Assembly (NCBI RefSeq): GCF_003387475.1
Contig: NZ_QUNO01000029.1
Coordinates: 33,483-97,482, forward strand
Reading direction: 5' to 3'
Source: Kutzneria buriramensis
GTDB lineage: Bacteria; Actinomycetota; Actinomycetes; Mycobacteriales; Pseudonocardiaceae
Length of the DNA stretch: 64,000 bases
Below, in pieces: positions 17,763-26,526 of this stretch (position 1 is its first letter; every line of letters begins with the position of its first letter). Made by a program: the position numbers and the translations under genes. The notes beneath the pieces were generated by a model. That model was given only the letters and a program-made list of their open reading frames with translations. It did no database searches and was not told where the DNA came from.

Positions 17763-20700
17763 TCGTAGCGGCAGTGGGTGCCGGTGCGTACGGCGGCGTC
17801 GAGGGTGGCGCCGAGTTCGGGCGCCTGGTCCGCGATGCGGCGGATCGCCGTGCGGATGGCCCGGGTGACGTTGACCCGGGCACGCTCGGCGTCCGACCCC
17901 AGCCGGCGCGGGCGACCGCCGAGCCCCACCGCCGCCGCCAGCTCGCGGACCAGGAAATCCCGCTCGACCTCGAGGCCGGCCTTGCGTTCCGGATCGTGCC
18001 AGGACGCCGCCTCGTCGATCTCCTCGTCCAGGTCGCGCAGCCGGCGGCGATAGGCGGCCCGCGCGGTGGCGTCGAGCACGACGTCCGAGGTGCTGCCGGC
18101 GTGCACGTCCAGATCGGGCACGGTGCCACCCGGTCCGGCGAGCAGGCCCACCAGCTGCTCCGCGGCGATGTCCTGGCCGGGATTGCGGATCAGCTCCGCC
18201 AGGTGCGCGAGTCCACGGCTGCGCGGCAGCCGCACCACGACCGTTCCCTGCCGCACGGTCCAGACGTCGCCCTCACGCGCCATGGTGATCGCGTCGGCTT
18301 CGGTCCGACCGGTCAGCAGCGCGGGAAGACGGTGCACGCGGGCCAGCCGCTCGCCCTCGTCGGCCATCGACCGAGCTTGCTGGCCTCGATTGCCCAGGAA
18401 TGTGGCGTACTCCAGGCAGGACAGGGCGAGCCAGGCCGGGACGTCGGCCTCGCGATGCGCGGTCACGGCGGCCTGGAAGTGCTGCCGCGCGGCCTCGTCG
18501 TCGCCGGTGAGCGCGGCCAGCTGTGCCAGGCTGAGCTCGACGGAACCCAGGCAGCTGACGGCGCCGGCCGGGACGGCGAACCGTCCGGCGAACGGCGTGA
18601 GCGCCGGGTAGAGCACGGCCGCGGCGTCCCGGTCGCCGAGCGCCGCTGCGCCCGAGGCCAGCAGGGAGAGCGTCCACACGTAGACCATGTCGTGCCGCAG
18701 GTCGGGCAGCTCGGCGATCATCCGGGCGAAGCGCGTGCGGGCGTCGTCGTGCTCGCCCCGGTCGATCAGGATGAGCACCAGGGCCGCCTCGTGCGCGGCA
18801 CGCAGCCGCGAGTGCTCAACCAGTTCGACCAGCATTCGTTCCATGTGCGCGGCGTCGTCCTCGTCCAGGCCGCCGAAGCGCCACACGGAGAACAGCTGGC
18901 CCCAGTACACCGCGTCGGCGTCCGGCAGCCCGCAACGTCGGCCGAGCTCCCACGCCTCCCGGGCGAGGTCACGGGCGTCGGACAGCCGGCCACGCAGCGC
19001 CCGCAGCGTCGACCGTCGGGACAGCGCGAGGTGCAGGACCGTCGGCCGGCGCAGGTCGGCGGCGATCCGGTCCAGTTCGACGAGCACGGCGCCGGCCTGG
19101 TCGAGGTCGCCGCATTCGAGGGCGAACACCAGCCGCCACATCTCGCCGTCGAGCGTCAGGGCCGAGTCGTCGGCGTTCCGGCCCAAATCGCCGATCCGGG
19201 CCGCGGCGGCCAGCGCCTCGTGCGGTTCGTGCTCGCCCCAGGCGACGTAGAGCTGGGCGGACAGGGCGACCGCCAGGGTCGACGGATCGCCGCAGGCCTC
19301 GGCCACCGACACCGCCGCCAGGGCGTGGTCGGCGGCGGCCTTGCGGTCGGCGAGCGTCGAGGCGACCGCGAGCCGCGCCAGCACCCGGCCCCTGGTCGGC
19401 GTCGCGGCGCCGGCCCAGGCGCGGTCCGCCCGGTGGAGCAGGTCGATGGCCGTCTCGTCGACTGCGTTGAAGTCGAGGTGTTCGGCGCGCAGCAACGCGG
19501 CGGCCCCGTACCGCTCCGGATCGTCCAGGCGCGCAGCCAGTTCCGCGGCGAGGTCGGCTTCGTGGCCGGCCTCGGCCAGCCGCCCGGACCGCTGCAACGC
19601 CGAAACCAGTGCGAGCAGGAGGTCGACCCGTTCCTCCGCGGTGTCCTCGGTGGACCGTCCCAATGCGACGATCGCCTGCCGGTAGTGCGCGACCGCGTCC
19701 TCGTACGCCAGCGCCGCGACGGCCCCGTCGCCGGCCGCGGTGGCGTAGCGCACGGCCTCCGTGGCTCCGCCGACCGGCCAGCCCGCAAGGAAATGGCGGG
19801 CCAACGTCGGCGCGGCCACGTGCGGATCGGCGGCGAGCGCGCGCCCGACGGCCAGGTGCAGCGCCGCCCGGTGGGTGGTTCGTTGGCCGTCGTACAGGAC
19901 GTCGCGGACGAGGGAGTGCGTGAACGTGTACCGGTCCTCCTCGGCCCTGCCGAGCAGATCGGCCCTGACCGCCTCCTCGAAGGTCTGGGCGACGGCGTCG
20001 GGAGAGGCTTCCAGCACGTCGGCCACCAACCCGACGCGGATCTCCCCGCCGAGCACGGCCGCGACGTCGAGCGCCGCTGGTACGCCGGCGACCCGCTCCG
20101 CGCGCCCGCGGACCGCCTGCCGCAGCCCGGCGGGGATGTCGGAATCGAGCTGACGCAGCACGTGCGTGACGAACAGCGGATTGCCCTGGGTCCGGGTCAG
20201 CACCTGGTCGACCAGGTCGGCCGGCGCCCCGGACATCAGGGCCTCGACCTCGGCCCGGGTGAACGGCCGCGGGGCCAGCACGACCGCGAGGGCCGCCAGC
20301 CGTTCCACCACTGTGGACAGCTCGGGATCGAGGCGGGCCTCCGCGTCACGGTAGGTGGCGACCAGCAGCAGCCGGGTGTGCCGGCAGTGCCGGGCGACGA
20401 ACTCCAGCATCAGGGCGCTCGCGCAGCCGGCCGCGTGCAGGTCCTCCAGCACGACGACCACGGGCGCGGTGTCGGCGACCGAGTCCAGGACCAGCGTGAC
20501 CGCCTCGTACAGCGAGAACCGGTCCGAGGCCTCGCCCGCGCCCGGCCACAGCGGCGACAGCGCCGCGCCGAACCCGTCGATCACCGGAGCCGCACCGACC
20601 GCCGCCGCGCGGCGCATGACCTGGACCCACGGCCAGTACGTCGGCGCGCCGCCCTCGTCCCAGCCGGCGCCGACCAGCACCGCCAGGTCTTGGCTGCGGG

Positions 20701-20869
20701 CCTCGTCGCAGAACGCCTCGACCAGGGTGCTCTTGCCGATGCCGGCCTCGCCACGGACCAGCACCAGCTCGCCGGCCCCGCCGCGGACCCGGTCGAGCGC
20801 GGACCGCAGCGTCGCGAGTTCCTCCTCGCGGCCGACCACAACCCTGGGGACAGTCGATCCGTGGTCCAT
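17750..20869 (-). CDS. Large STAND/AAA ATPase signalling protein lacking an HTH
   Basis: 1039 residues. VVVGREEELATLRSAL at the N-terminus is followed by Walker A (RGEAGIGKSTLV) and a Walker B region (VVVLEDLHAAG), the normal start of MalT/LuxR STAND regulators, and then a long TPR-like helical region. The C-terminus (about 900-1039) is charged and helical with RARVNVTRAIRTAIRRI and shows no LuxR HTH. The coupled downstream gene supplies an HTH, so the pair looks like a MalT-type regulator split in two. It is divergent from a methyltransferase gene, with a long palindrome between them. Confidence 0.8.
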   Translation of the reverse strand: MDHGSTVPRVVVGREEELATLRSALDRVRGGAGELVLVRGEAGIGKSTLVEAFCDEARSQDLAVLVGAGWDEGGAPTYWPWVQVMRRAAAVGAAPVIDGFGAALSPLWPGAGEASDRFSLYEAVTLVLDSVADTAPVVVVLEDLHAAGCASALMLEFVARHCRHTRLLLVATYRDAEARLDPELSTVVERLAALAVVLAPRPFTRAEVEALMSGAPADLVDQVLTRTQGNPLFVTHVLRQLDSDIPAGLRQAVRGRAERVAGVPAALDVAAVLGGEIRVGLVADVLEASPDAVAQTFEEAVRADLLGRAEEDRYTFTHSLVRDVLYDGQRTTHRAALHLAVGRALAADPHVAAPTLARHFLAGWPVGGATEAVRYATAAGDGAVAALAYEDAVAHYRQAIVALGRSTEDTAEERVDLLLALVSALQRSGRLAEAGHEADLAAELAARLDDPERYGAAALLRAEHLDFNAVDETAIDLLHRADRAWAGAATPTRGRVLARLAVASTLADRKAAADHALAAVSVAEACGDPSTLAVALSAQLYVAWGEHEPHEALAAAARIGDLGRNADDSALTLDGEMWRLVFALECGDLDQAGAVLVELDRIAADLRRPTVLHLALSRRSTLRALRGRLSDARDLAREAWELGRRCGLPDADAVYWGQLFSVWRFGGLDEDDAAHMERMLVELVEHSRLRAAHEAALVLILIDRGEHDDARTRFARMIAELPDLRHDMVYVWTLSLLASGAAALGDRDAAAVLYPALTPFAGRFAVPAGAVSCLGSVELSLAQLAALTGDDEAARQHFQAAVTAHREADVPAWLALSCLEYATFLGNRGQQARSMADEGERLARVHRLPALLTGRTEADAITMAREGDVWTVRQGTVVVRLPRSRGLAHLAELIRNPGQDIAAEQLVGLLAGPGGTVPDLDVHAGSTSDVVLDATARAAYRRRLRDLDEEIDEAASWHDPERKAGLEVERDFLVRELAAAVGLGGRPRRLGSDAERARVNVTRAIRTAIRRIADQAPELGATLDAAVRTGTHCRYECAP

Positions 20870-20885
20870 CCGGAGCCGCCGTTCC

Positions 20886-20908
20886 GGTGTTCATTCGCGA
20901 TGAACACC
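20886..20908. promoter_or_regulatory. Palindromic operator in the divergent ATPase/methyltransferase promoter
   Basis: Perfect 9-bp arms GGTGTTCAT (20886-20894) and ATGAACACC (20900-20908) flank 5 nt. The site lies 17 bp before the ATPase start and about 58 bp before the methyltransferase start. A half-site GTTCATTC recurs at 20911. It is a likely binding site for the LuxR-type protein encoded at 16224, controlling both directions. Confidence 0.6.
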
Positions 20909-20966
20909 GAGTTCATTCTAGGCGCACGCCTTCCCGTCGAGAGTCCACAATCGACGGGAGAAGACG

Positions 20967-22022
20967 ATGGACGAGCAGCAGGCAGCCGAGTTCACCGGAC
21001 GGGTGCTGACCGACACCGCGGCCGCCGCGACCACCGTGCTGGCCGCGTTCGGCGACCGCCTCGGCCTGTTCAAGGACCTGGCCGCGCACGGCCCGGCCAC
21101 CAGCGCTCAGCTGGCCGGCCGCACCGGGCTGAGCGAGCGGTACGTCCGCGAATGGCTGGGCGGCATGTACGCCGCCGGCTACGTCACCTACGAGGAGTCC
21201 GACCGGCGTTACACCCTGCCGGCCGAGCACGTGCCGACGCTGGCCACCGAACCCGGTCCGGCGTTCTTCGGCGGCTTGCACCAGGAGCTGCTCGGCGCCG
21301 TGCAGCGCTACGACGAGGTCCTGGGCGCGTTCCGGGTCGGCGGCGGCGTGCACGCCGAGCACCTGCACCCCGACGTCGCGGCCGGCACCAGCCGGTTCAC
21401 CGCCCAGTGGCACCGGAACCTGCTCGTGCAGGACTGGCTGCCGCGCGTGCCCGAGACGGAGGCGAAGCTCCGCGCCGGTGGTCACGTCGCGGACGTCGGG
21501 TGCGGCGCCGGCCTCGCGGTGATCGCGCTGGCCGGCGAGTACCCCGACGCCACCTTCGTCGGCTACGACGTGTCGGCGGCCGCCATCGAGACGGCCCGGC
21601 GCAACGCCAAGCAGGACGGCGTCGAGGACCGGGTCCGCTTCGAGACGTGCGATGCGGCCGCTGGGCTGCCCGAGCAGTTCGACGTGATCACCACGTTCGA
21701 CGTCGTGCACGACGCCGTCGACCCGCTCGGCCTGCTGCACTCGATCCGCGAGGGCCTGCGGCCGGGCGGCCGCTACCTCTGCCTGGATATCAACTGCTCC
21801 GCCGACCCCGCCGAGAACGTCGGCCCGATCGCCGCGCTGCTCTACGGGTTCAGCCTGCTCTACTGCATGACGACCTCGTTGGCCGAGGACGGCGCCGGCC
21901 TCGGCACGCTGGGACTGCCCGAGCCCGCGCTGCGCGACTTGGCCACCCGCGCCGGCTTCTCGGCGGTCGGCCGGGTCGCCATGGACAACCCGTTCAACTC
22001 CCTGTACGAGCTGACCCGGTGA
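20967..22022 (+). CDS. Winged-helix/class I SAM methyltransferase
   Basis: 351 residues. The N-terminal 80 residues form a winged-helix dimerisation-type domain (TSAQLAGRTGLSERYVREWL). The SAM site begins at VADVGCGAGLAVIAL near residue 180, with GYDVSAAAIETARR and FDVVHDAVDPLGLL following. This layout is shared by O-methyltransferase-like proteins and by a widespread family near the Rv-type 'methyltransferase 31' proteins; the substrate is unknown. GGGAG precedes the ATG by 6 nt. It is divergent from the STAND ATPase and its promoter carries the 20886 palindrome, so it is the most likely target of that regulator. Confidence 0.8.
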   Translation: MDEQQAAEFTGRVLTDTAAAATTVLAAFGDRLGLFKDLAAHGPATSAQLAGRTGLSERYVREWLGGMYAAGYVTYEESDRRYTLPAEHVPTLATEPGPAFFGGLHQELLGAVQRYDEVLGAFRVGGGVHAEHLHPDVAAGTSRFTAQWHRNLLVQDWLPRVPETEAKLRAGGHVADVGCGAGLAVIALAGEYPDATFVGYDVSAAAIETARRNAKQDGVEDRVRFETCDAAAGLPEQFDVITTFDVVHDAVDPLGLLHSIREGLRPGGRYLCLDINCSADPAENVGPIAALLYGFSLLYCMTTSLAEDGAGLGTLGLPEPALRDLATRAGFSAVGRVAMDNPFNSLYELTR

Positions 22023-22048
22023 GGCCGGCGTCCCGGAGGAACCAGATG

Positions 22049-22759
22049 TCACAGCGGCGTTGGGTGGACCGTGGTGAGTGCGGCGGCGAGGGCGGGCAGT
22101 GATGCGACGACCACCGCCCCGAATTTGGCGAGGTGTTTGCGGTTCACGAGCTTGTTGACCACGCCGATGCCATGGGCGCCGGCCTCCTGCGCGGCCCACG
22201 TCGCTGCGACGGACAGGCCGACTACGGCGCAGTCGGCCGGTTGCTCGCCCATCTCCAGCATCGTCACGCGGAGCAGATCGCTGATGGTGTGGAAGTTCCA
22301 CGTGGTGGTGATGGGACCGCGCCCGATTACCGGACCCACCAACGGTCGAAGGCCGGACAGGGTGAGAACTGTTTCCACCGCCTCAGGGCAATGGGCACTC
22401 ACCAGCGCGACCCTCCTGCCGCTGGACCGGCAAGCGTTGATCACTTGGAGTGCTTCCGGGGCGATCGTCGCGGTCGCTGCGGCTGACAGTTCGGCGGCGC
22501 GCAGGATCTGTTCCGCGCCGGCGCCGTCGGCAGGGCCGAGGCCGTGTGCGTAGACCACCATCGACAGGGGATTGTTGTTGAGGTGCCCGAAGACTGACAT
22601 CTTGTGGCCACGCGCGAGAATCTGGCCGCGGATGGCCTCGGCGACACTCGGTGCCTGGTCGGGGCTGAGCAGCTCGCAGAGCGCGTCGGAGTCGAGCACC
22701 ACGGCTCGGGTCTGTTCCAGGACCCGGGCCACGTGAGGTCGGACGCGTGCGGTGTTCAC
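22049..22759 (-). CDS. HAD-superfamily hydrolase-like protein with altered active site
   Basis: 236 residues. Motif I reads VVLDSDALCELL (DxD retained), motif II is in RRVALVSAHC, and a helical cap lies between. The usual acidic motif IV (GDSxxD) reads VVGLSVAATWAAQEAGAHGIGV, so the metal-binding Asp residues are lost. The fold is therefore clear but phosphatase activity is doubtful; it may be a binding protein or pseudo-enzyme. An 8-bp inverted repeat lies upstream (22791-22823). It is convergent with the methyltransferase and divergent from the RibD-type reductase. Confidence 0.65.
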   Translation of the reverse strand: MNTARVRPHVARVLEQTRAVVLDSDALCELLSPDQAPSVAEAIRGQILARGHKMSVFGHLNNNPLSMVVYAHGLGPADGAGAEQILRAAELSAAATATIAPEALQVINACRSSGRRVALVSAHCPEAVETVLTLSGLRPLVGPVIGRGPITTTWNFHTISDLLRVTMLEMGEQPADCAVVGLSVAATWAAQEAGAHGIGVVNKLVNRKHLAKFGAVVVASLPALAAALTTVHPTPL

Positions 22760-22790
22760 TTGCGTTCCCCTGGTTGTGACAGCCGGCGTG

Positions 22791-22823
22791 ACTGTGCTGT
22801 GTCGGCAGCATAGGTAGCACAGT
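22791..22823. promoter_or_regulatory. Inverted repeat upstream of the HAD-like gene
   Basis: ACTGTGCT (22791-22798) and AGCACAGT (22816-22823) are exact inverted arms 17 nt apart, 32 bp before the HAD-like start. It could be an operator or a leader hairpin. Confidence 0.4.
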
Positions 22824-22919
22824 CGCCAGGCGGTTGCCGTCCTCGGTGGAGGTTGTGCCTGCGGCTGAAGTTGAGCTCCGCGACGAACGAGCCGAAGACA
22901 CCGTCGGCATCGGCAGTGC

Positions 22920-22935
22920 TGTGACCTGTATCACA
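22920..22935. promoter_or_regulatory. CRP/FNR-type dyad TGTGA-N6-TCACA
   Basis: TGTGACCTGTATCACA is a perfect match to the half-sites bound by CRP/GlxR-family regulators. It lies 85 bp before the reductase gene at 23020 and 160 bp before the divergent HAD-like gene, so it could serve either. No CRP-like gene is in the window. Confidence 0.5.
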
Positions 22936-23019
22936 TGTAGCACTGATCCGGTCTCGACGTCGAAAACCGCGTTCCTCATCCGACGTGTCTGTGAAACCGC
23001 AGGTAGGGAAGGGGCAGGC

Positions 23020-23688
23020 ATGACGACGTCACGGGACCAGCTGGTCCGGGTGCACAACTTCTGCATCTCGCTGGACGGCTTCGCCACCGGCGAGGGCCAG
23101 TCGATGGACGCGCCGTTCGGGCACGCGGGGCACCGGCTGCACGAGTGGTTCTTCGAGACCGCGATGACCCGCGAGCAGCTGGGCCTCGGCACGGGCGGCG
23201 GCCGGGGCGTGGACAACGCGATGGCCGAGGCCTGGTCCCCGGGGATCGGCGTCGAGATCATGGGCCGGAACAAGTTCGGGCCGCAGCGCGGGCCGTGGGA
23301 GGACGAGTCGTGGCGCGGCTGGTGGGGCGAGAACCCGCCCTTCCACACCCCGGTCTTCGTGCTCACCCACCACGTCCGGCCGTCGGTGGAGATGGAGGGC
23401 GGCACGGTGTTCCACTTCCGGGACGCCTCGCCGCAGGACGTGCTCGCCGAGGCCAAGAAGGCCGCCAACGGCCTGGACGTGCGGATCGGCGGCGGCCCGA
23501 CCGTGGTCCGTGACTTCCTGGCGGCCGATCTGGTCGACCTGCTGCACGTGGTGGTCGTGCCGATCGTGCTCGGCCGCGGCGTCAGGCTGTGGGACGGGCT
23601 GGAGGGCCTGGACGAGCGGTTCGACATCGAGACGGTGTCCTCGCCCAGCGGGGTCGTGCACCAGACGTTCACCAGGAAGACGTCATGA
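23020..23688 (+). CDS. Dihydrofolate reductase/RibD C-terminal family protein
   Basis: 222 residues. HNFCISLDGFATG at the N-terminus and DVRIGGGPTVVRDFL plus VVVPIVLGRG at the C-terminus are the NADPH-binding features of the RibD C-terminal/DHFR-like family, common in actinomycetes as stand-alone reductases of unknown substrate. The ATG follows AGGGAAGGGGC. The last codons overlap the following exporter gene by ATGA, so the two form an operon. The link with an exporter suggests drug or metabolite modification and efflux, an inference from context only. Confidence 0.8.
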   Translation: MTTSRDQLVRVHNFCISLDGFATGEGQSMDAPFGHAGHRLHEWFFETAMTREQLGLGTGGGRGVDNAMAEAWSPGIGVEIMGRNKFGPQRGPWEDESWRGWWGENPPFHTPVFVLTHHVRPSVEMEGGTVFHFRDASPQDVLAEAKKAANGLDVRIGGGPTVVRDFLAADLVDLLHVVVVPIVLGRGVRLWDGLEGLDERFDIETVSSPSGVVHQTFTRKTS

Positions 23689-25133
23689 TCCTCGCGCCCG
23701 CTCGGAATCCGCGCGTCGCGCTGGCGCTGCTCGCGCTGCCGTCGCTGCTGATCGCCATCGACATCAGCGTGCTGGCCGTCGCGCTGCCGCGGATGGCGGC
23801 GGACCTGAACCCGTCGCCCACGGAACTGTTGTGGATGAACGACATCTACGGCTTCATGGTCGGCGGCACCATGATCACCATGGGCACGGTCGGCGACCGG
23901 ATCGGCCGCCGCAAGCTGATCATCATCTGCGCGGCGGTGTTCGCGCTGGCCTCGGCGGTCGCGGCGTTCGCCGTCGCGCCGTGGATGATCATCGCGACCC
24001 GGGCCGTGATGGGCGTCGCCGGTGCCGCGATCATGCCCGCGTCGATGGCGCTGCTCGGTCGGATCTACCCCGACCCCAAGGCGTCGGTGTCCGCGATGGG
24101 CGCGTACATGACCTGCTTCCTGACCGGCATGGCGGTGGCCCCGCTGGTCGGCGGCGTGCTGATCGAGCGGTGGGGCTGGGGCTCGGTGTTCCTGATGGGC
24201 GTTCCGGTGATGCTGCTGACCGTGGTCGCGGCGCCCCGCGTGCTGCCGGAGTTCAAGGCGCCCGATCCCGGCCGTCTGGACCTCCGCAGCGCGGCGCTGT
24301 GCCTGGCGTCGATCCTGCTCGTCGTCTACGCGCTGAAGTCGCTGGTCAACAGCGGTTTCAACGTGACGGCCGTGGTCGCCGCGGGCGTCGGTGTCGTGCT
24401 CGGGGTGATCTTCGTGCGGCGGCAGAACGGGCTCGACCAGCCGCTGGTCGACCTCGGCCTGCTCCGCCGGCCGGGCGTGGCCCGGACGATGTGGGTGCTG
24501 CTGCTGACCGCGCTGGTGATGAGCGGGACGTCCCTGTTCGTGTCGTTCTACCTGCAATCGGTGCTGGGTCTGGCCCCGCTGACCTCGGCGTTGTGGCTGC
24601 TGCCGCAGATGCTGAGCATGATCGCCGCGTCCAACCTCGGTCCGTGGCTCGGCCGGCGGCTGCCGCCGGCCCGGATCGTCGCGGTGTGCATGGGCGTCAT
24701 GGCGGCGGGCTTCGCCCTGTTCGCGCTGGTCCCGGCCGCTCCCGCGGGTCTCGCCCCGCTCGTCGGCGGCACCGTGCTCACCACCGGCGGCATCGGCGCG
24801 GCGTTCCCGTTCCTGATGAACGACGTCATCGGACACGCGCCGCCCGAGCGGGCCGGCTCCGCCGCGTCGTTCGCCCAGACCGCGAACGAGATCGGCATCG
24901 CGCTGGGCCTGGTCGTGCTGGGTGCCGTCGGAACCGTGGTCTACCGGCACGAAGTCGGCGCCTCCACCGGTTCATGGGTCGACGGCTTCAAGCAGGCCAC
25001 CGACCTCGGCCAGGTCCGCGACGCCTTCGTCACCGGGTTCCACGTGGCGAGCCTGACCGCCTTCGCGGTGATGCTCGTGGTCCTGCTGCTGACCGTCCCG
25101 GCGGTCCTAGGACGCCCGCGAGGCGCGGTCTAA
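23685..25133 (+). CDS. DHA2-family (EmrB/QacA-type) MFS exporter
   Basis: 482 residues with about 14 hydrophobic segments. DISVLAVALPRMA in helix 1 and GDRIGRRK in the loop 2-3 signature are typical of the drug:H+ antiporter DHA2 subfamily, as is MGVAGAAIMPASMALL in helix 5 (motif C-like). It probably exports a toxic compound or pathway product. It is translationally coupled to the RibD-type reductase. Its 3' end overlaps the convergent RCK gene by 27 bp. Confidence 0.88.
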   Translation: MILAPARNPRVALALLALPSLLIAIDISVLAVALPRMAADLNPSPTELLWMNDIYGFMVGGTMITMGTVGDRIGRRKLIIICAAVFALASAVAAFAVAPWMIIATRAVMGVAGAAIMPASMALLGRIYPDPKASVSAMGAYMTCFLTGMAVAPLVGGVLIERWGWGSVFLMGVPVMLLTVVAAPRVLPEFKAPDPGRLDLRSAALCLASILLVVYALKSLVNSGFNVTAVVAAGVGVVLGVIFVRRQNGLDQPLVDLGLLRRPGVARTMWVLLLTALVMSGTSLFVSFYLQSVLGLAPLTSALWLLPQMLSMIAASNLGPWLGRRLPPARIVAVCMGVMAAGFALFALVPAAPAGLAPLVGGTVLTTGGIGAAFPFLMNDVIGHAPPERAGSAASFAQTANEIGIALGLVVLGAVGTVVYRHEVGASTGSWVDGFKQATDLGQVRDAFVTGFHVASLTAFAVMLVVLLLTVPAVLGRPRGAV

Positions 25134-26465
25134 CCAGTGCACCGAGCCTGCGTCGCCTGGGAGGTGCGGGCAGTGCTCGGCATCCGGCGGCGCCCAGGCC
25201 TGGAAACCCTGCCCCGGCAGGTCCACCAGGTCATGGGCGTCGTCGGCGGCGACGGAGCGGGGCTGCCGGCCCAGCAGCCAGGTGGTGACGAAGGTGGCGG
25301 ACAGCCGGGTGACGTCGCAGGTGCGGCCGAGCGGCAGCAGGGAGCGGGTCTCCGCGATCGCCTCGTTGTCGCCGGCCCGCAGCACCACCCGTACGGACGG
25401 GGCGACGGCGTGCGCGGTCACCGCCACGGCGATGTTCTCGGTGTCACGGGAGGCGACCGCGGCCAGGGCGATCGCCCTCGGCAGCTGGAGGCGTTCGAGC
25501 ACGGCCCGGTCGTCGGCGTGGGCCAGCACCACCGGGATCCGCAGCGCCCGGGCCAGCCGCAGGTTCGGGGCGTTCGGGTTCCGTTCGACGCCGACCACCG
25601 GAATCCCCAGCGCCCGCAACTCCTGGCACAGCCGCAGGCCGACCTGCCCCAGCCCGACCACGATCACGTGACCACGGCGCGGCACGGTGCGAAAGCCGAC
25701 CATGTTGGTCAGGCGCGGGCCGAGCACCCGGTCCACCAGGCCGGCGGTCAGCAGCGCGGTGAACCCGATCGTCGCCAGCATCGCCAGCCCGGCCAGCACC
25801 TGGTAGCTGGCGTCCGGCGGGTCGGCGATGGCCGGCCCGACGCCGGCGATCACCCTGGTGGCGTTGAACACCGCCGACGCCGCGTCCTCGCCGTCGACCG
25901 CGGTCTGCCACGTCCAGTCGGCGGTCAACACCACCGACAGCCCGATCAGGCCGACGAACAGCATCCGGGTCGCCCGGTCCTGCGGCCGCAACTGGCCGGC
26001 GATCACGCCCCAGGCCGATTCCCAGCGCCGGCCGCGTTCCCATGGCTGCCAGGTCGCCCCGGACTCGTGCCGTCGGAGCACCACCGCGCCGGAGTCGTTG
26101 TGGTGCACGGCCAACGCGTCCGGTTCGAGGCACAGCCCGGCCAGCGTGCCGGCCGCGAGATCGCCGGGCGAGGCCACGGTCGACGCCGGCAGCAGCGCGG
26201 TCAGCTCCTGGGCGATGGCCCGGTCGAACACCGAGGCCAGCAACCTCACCGACGGCCTGATGTGCGCCACCGCCATGGCATAGCGCAGGACCACCAGGTC
26301 GTCGTGCGAGAGGACGGCGACGCCGTCGACCTGGCCGACCAGCGCCGCCCGCAGCGTCCGGTCGTCGGGTTTGTGCAGGTGGATGACGTCGTGTTCGTGC
26401 TCCCGGAGGCCGGCGCACACGCGGCGCGCCGATCCGGTCGACCCGATCACGACGAACGTTCCCAT
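25107..26465 (-). CDS. Membrane protein with two RCK/TrkA-N domains (K+ channel-like)
   Basis: 452 residues. A Rossmann start (MGTFVVIGSTGSARRV) begins the first NAD-binding domain, two membrane helices lie near residues 168-188 and 225-250, and a second, well-conserved TrkA-N domain starts at HVIVVGLGQVGLRLCQEL near 275. Between the helices a pore-loop-like stretch reads ATRVIAGVGPAI; it does not contain the TVGYG selectivity filter, so K+ selectivity is uncertain. It may be a ligand-gated ion channel of the CASTOR/TrkA type. Confidence 0.75.
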   Translation of the reverse strand: MGTFVVIGSTGSARRVCAGLREHEHDVIHLHKPDDRTLRAALVGQVDGVAVLSHDDLVVLRYAMAVAHIRPSVRLLASVFDRAIAQELTALLPASTVASPGDLAAGTLAGLCLEPDALAVHHNDSGAVVLRRHESGATWQPWERGRRWESAWGVIAGQLRPQDRATRMLFVGLIGLSVVLTADWTWQTAVDGEDAASAVFNATRVIAGVGPAIADPPDASYQVLAGLAMLATIGFTALLTAGLVDRVLGPRLTNMVGFRTVPRRGHVIVVGLGQVGLRLCQELRALGIPVVGVERNPNAPNLRLARALRIPVVLAHADDRAVLERLQLPRAIALAAVASRDTENIAVAVTAHAVAPSVRVVLRAGDNEAIAETRSLLPLGRTCDVTRLSATFVTTWLLGRQPRSVAADDAHDLVDLPGQGFQAWAPPDAEHCPHLPGDAGSVHWLDRASRAS

Positions 26466-26526
26466 GGCGGTGATCCCTCCAGGCCAGCAACCTAACCGCT
26501 GCCGGCCTGGCGAAACGCGCGATCAC

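Noticed and set aside
15495..22022. Inclusion of the methyltransferases and HD-GYP/ATPase genes in the PKS cluster
   Set aside because: The strand changes at 15443 after a terminator-like hairpin and the regulator pair has its own divergent target, so membership is not supported by the sequence.
17774..22102. A very long plus-strand open frame (1442 codons) opposite the regulator genes
   Set aside because: It is the antisense of the STAND ATPase, which has clear Walker motifs. Its own translation is Gly/Arg/Gln-rich with no domain, a usual effect of G+C-rich codon bias.
23020..25133. Reading the RibD-type reductase as true riboflavin biosynthesis
   Set aside because: No other rib genes are nearby and the protein lacks a deaminase domain; coupling to an exporter fits a stand-alone reductase better.
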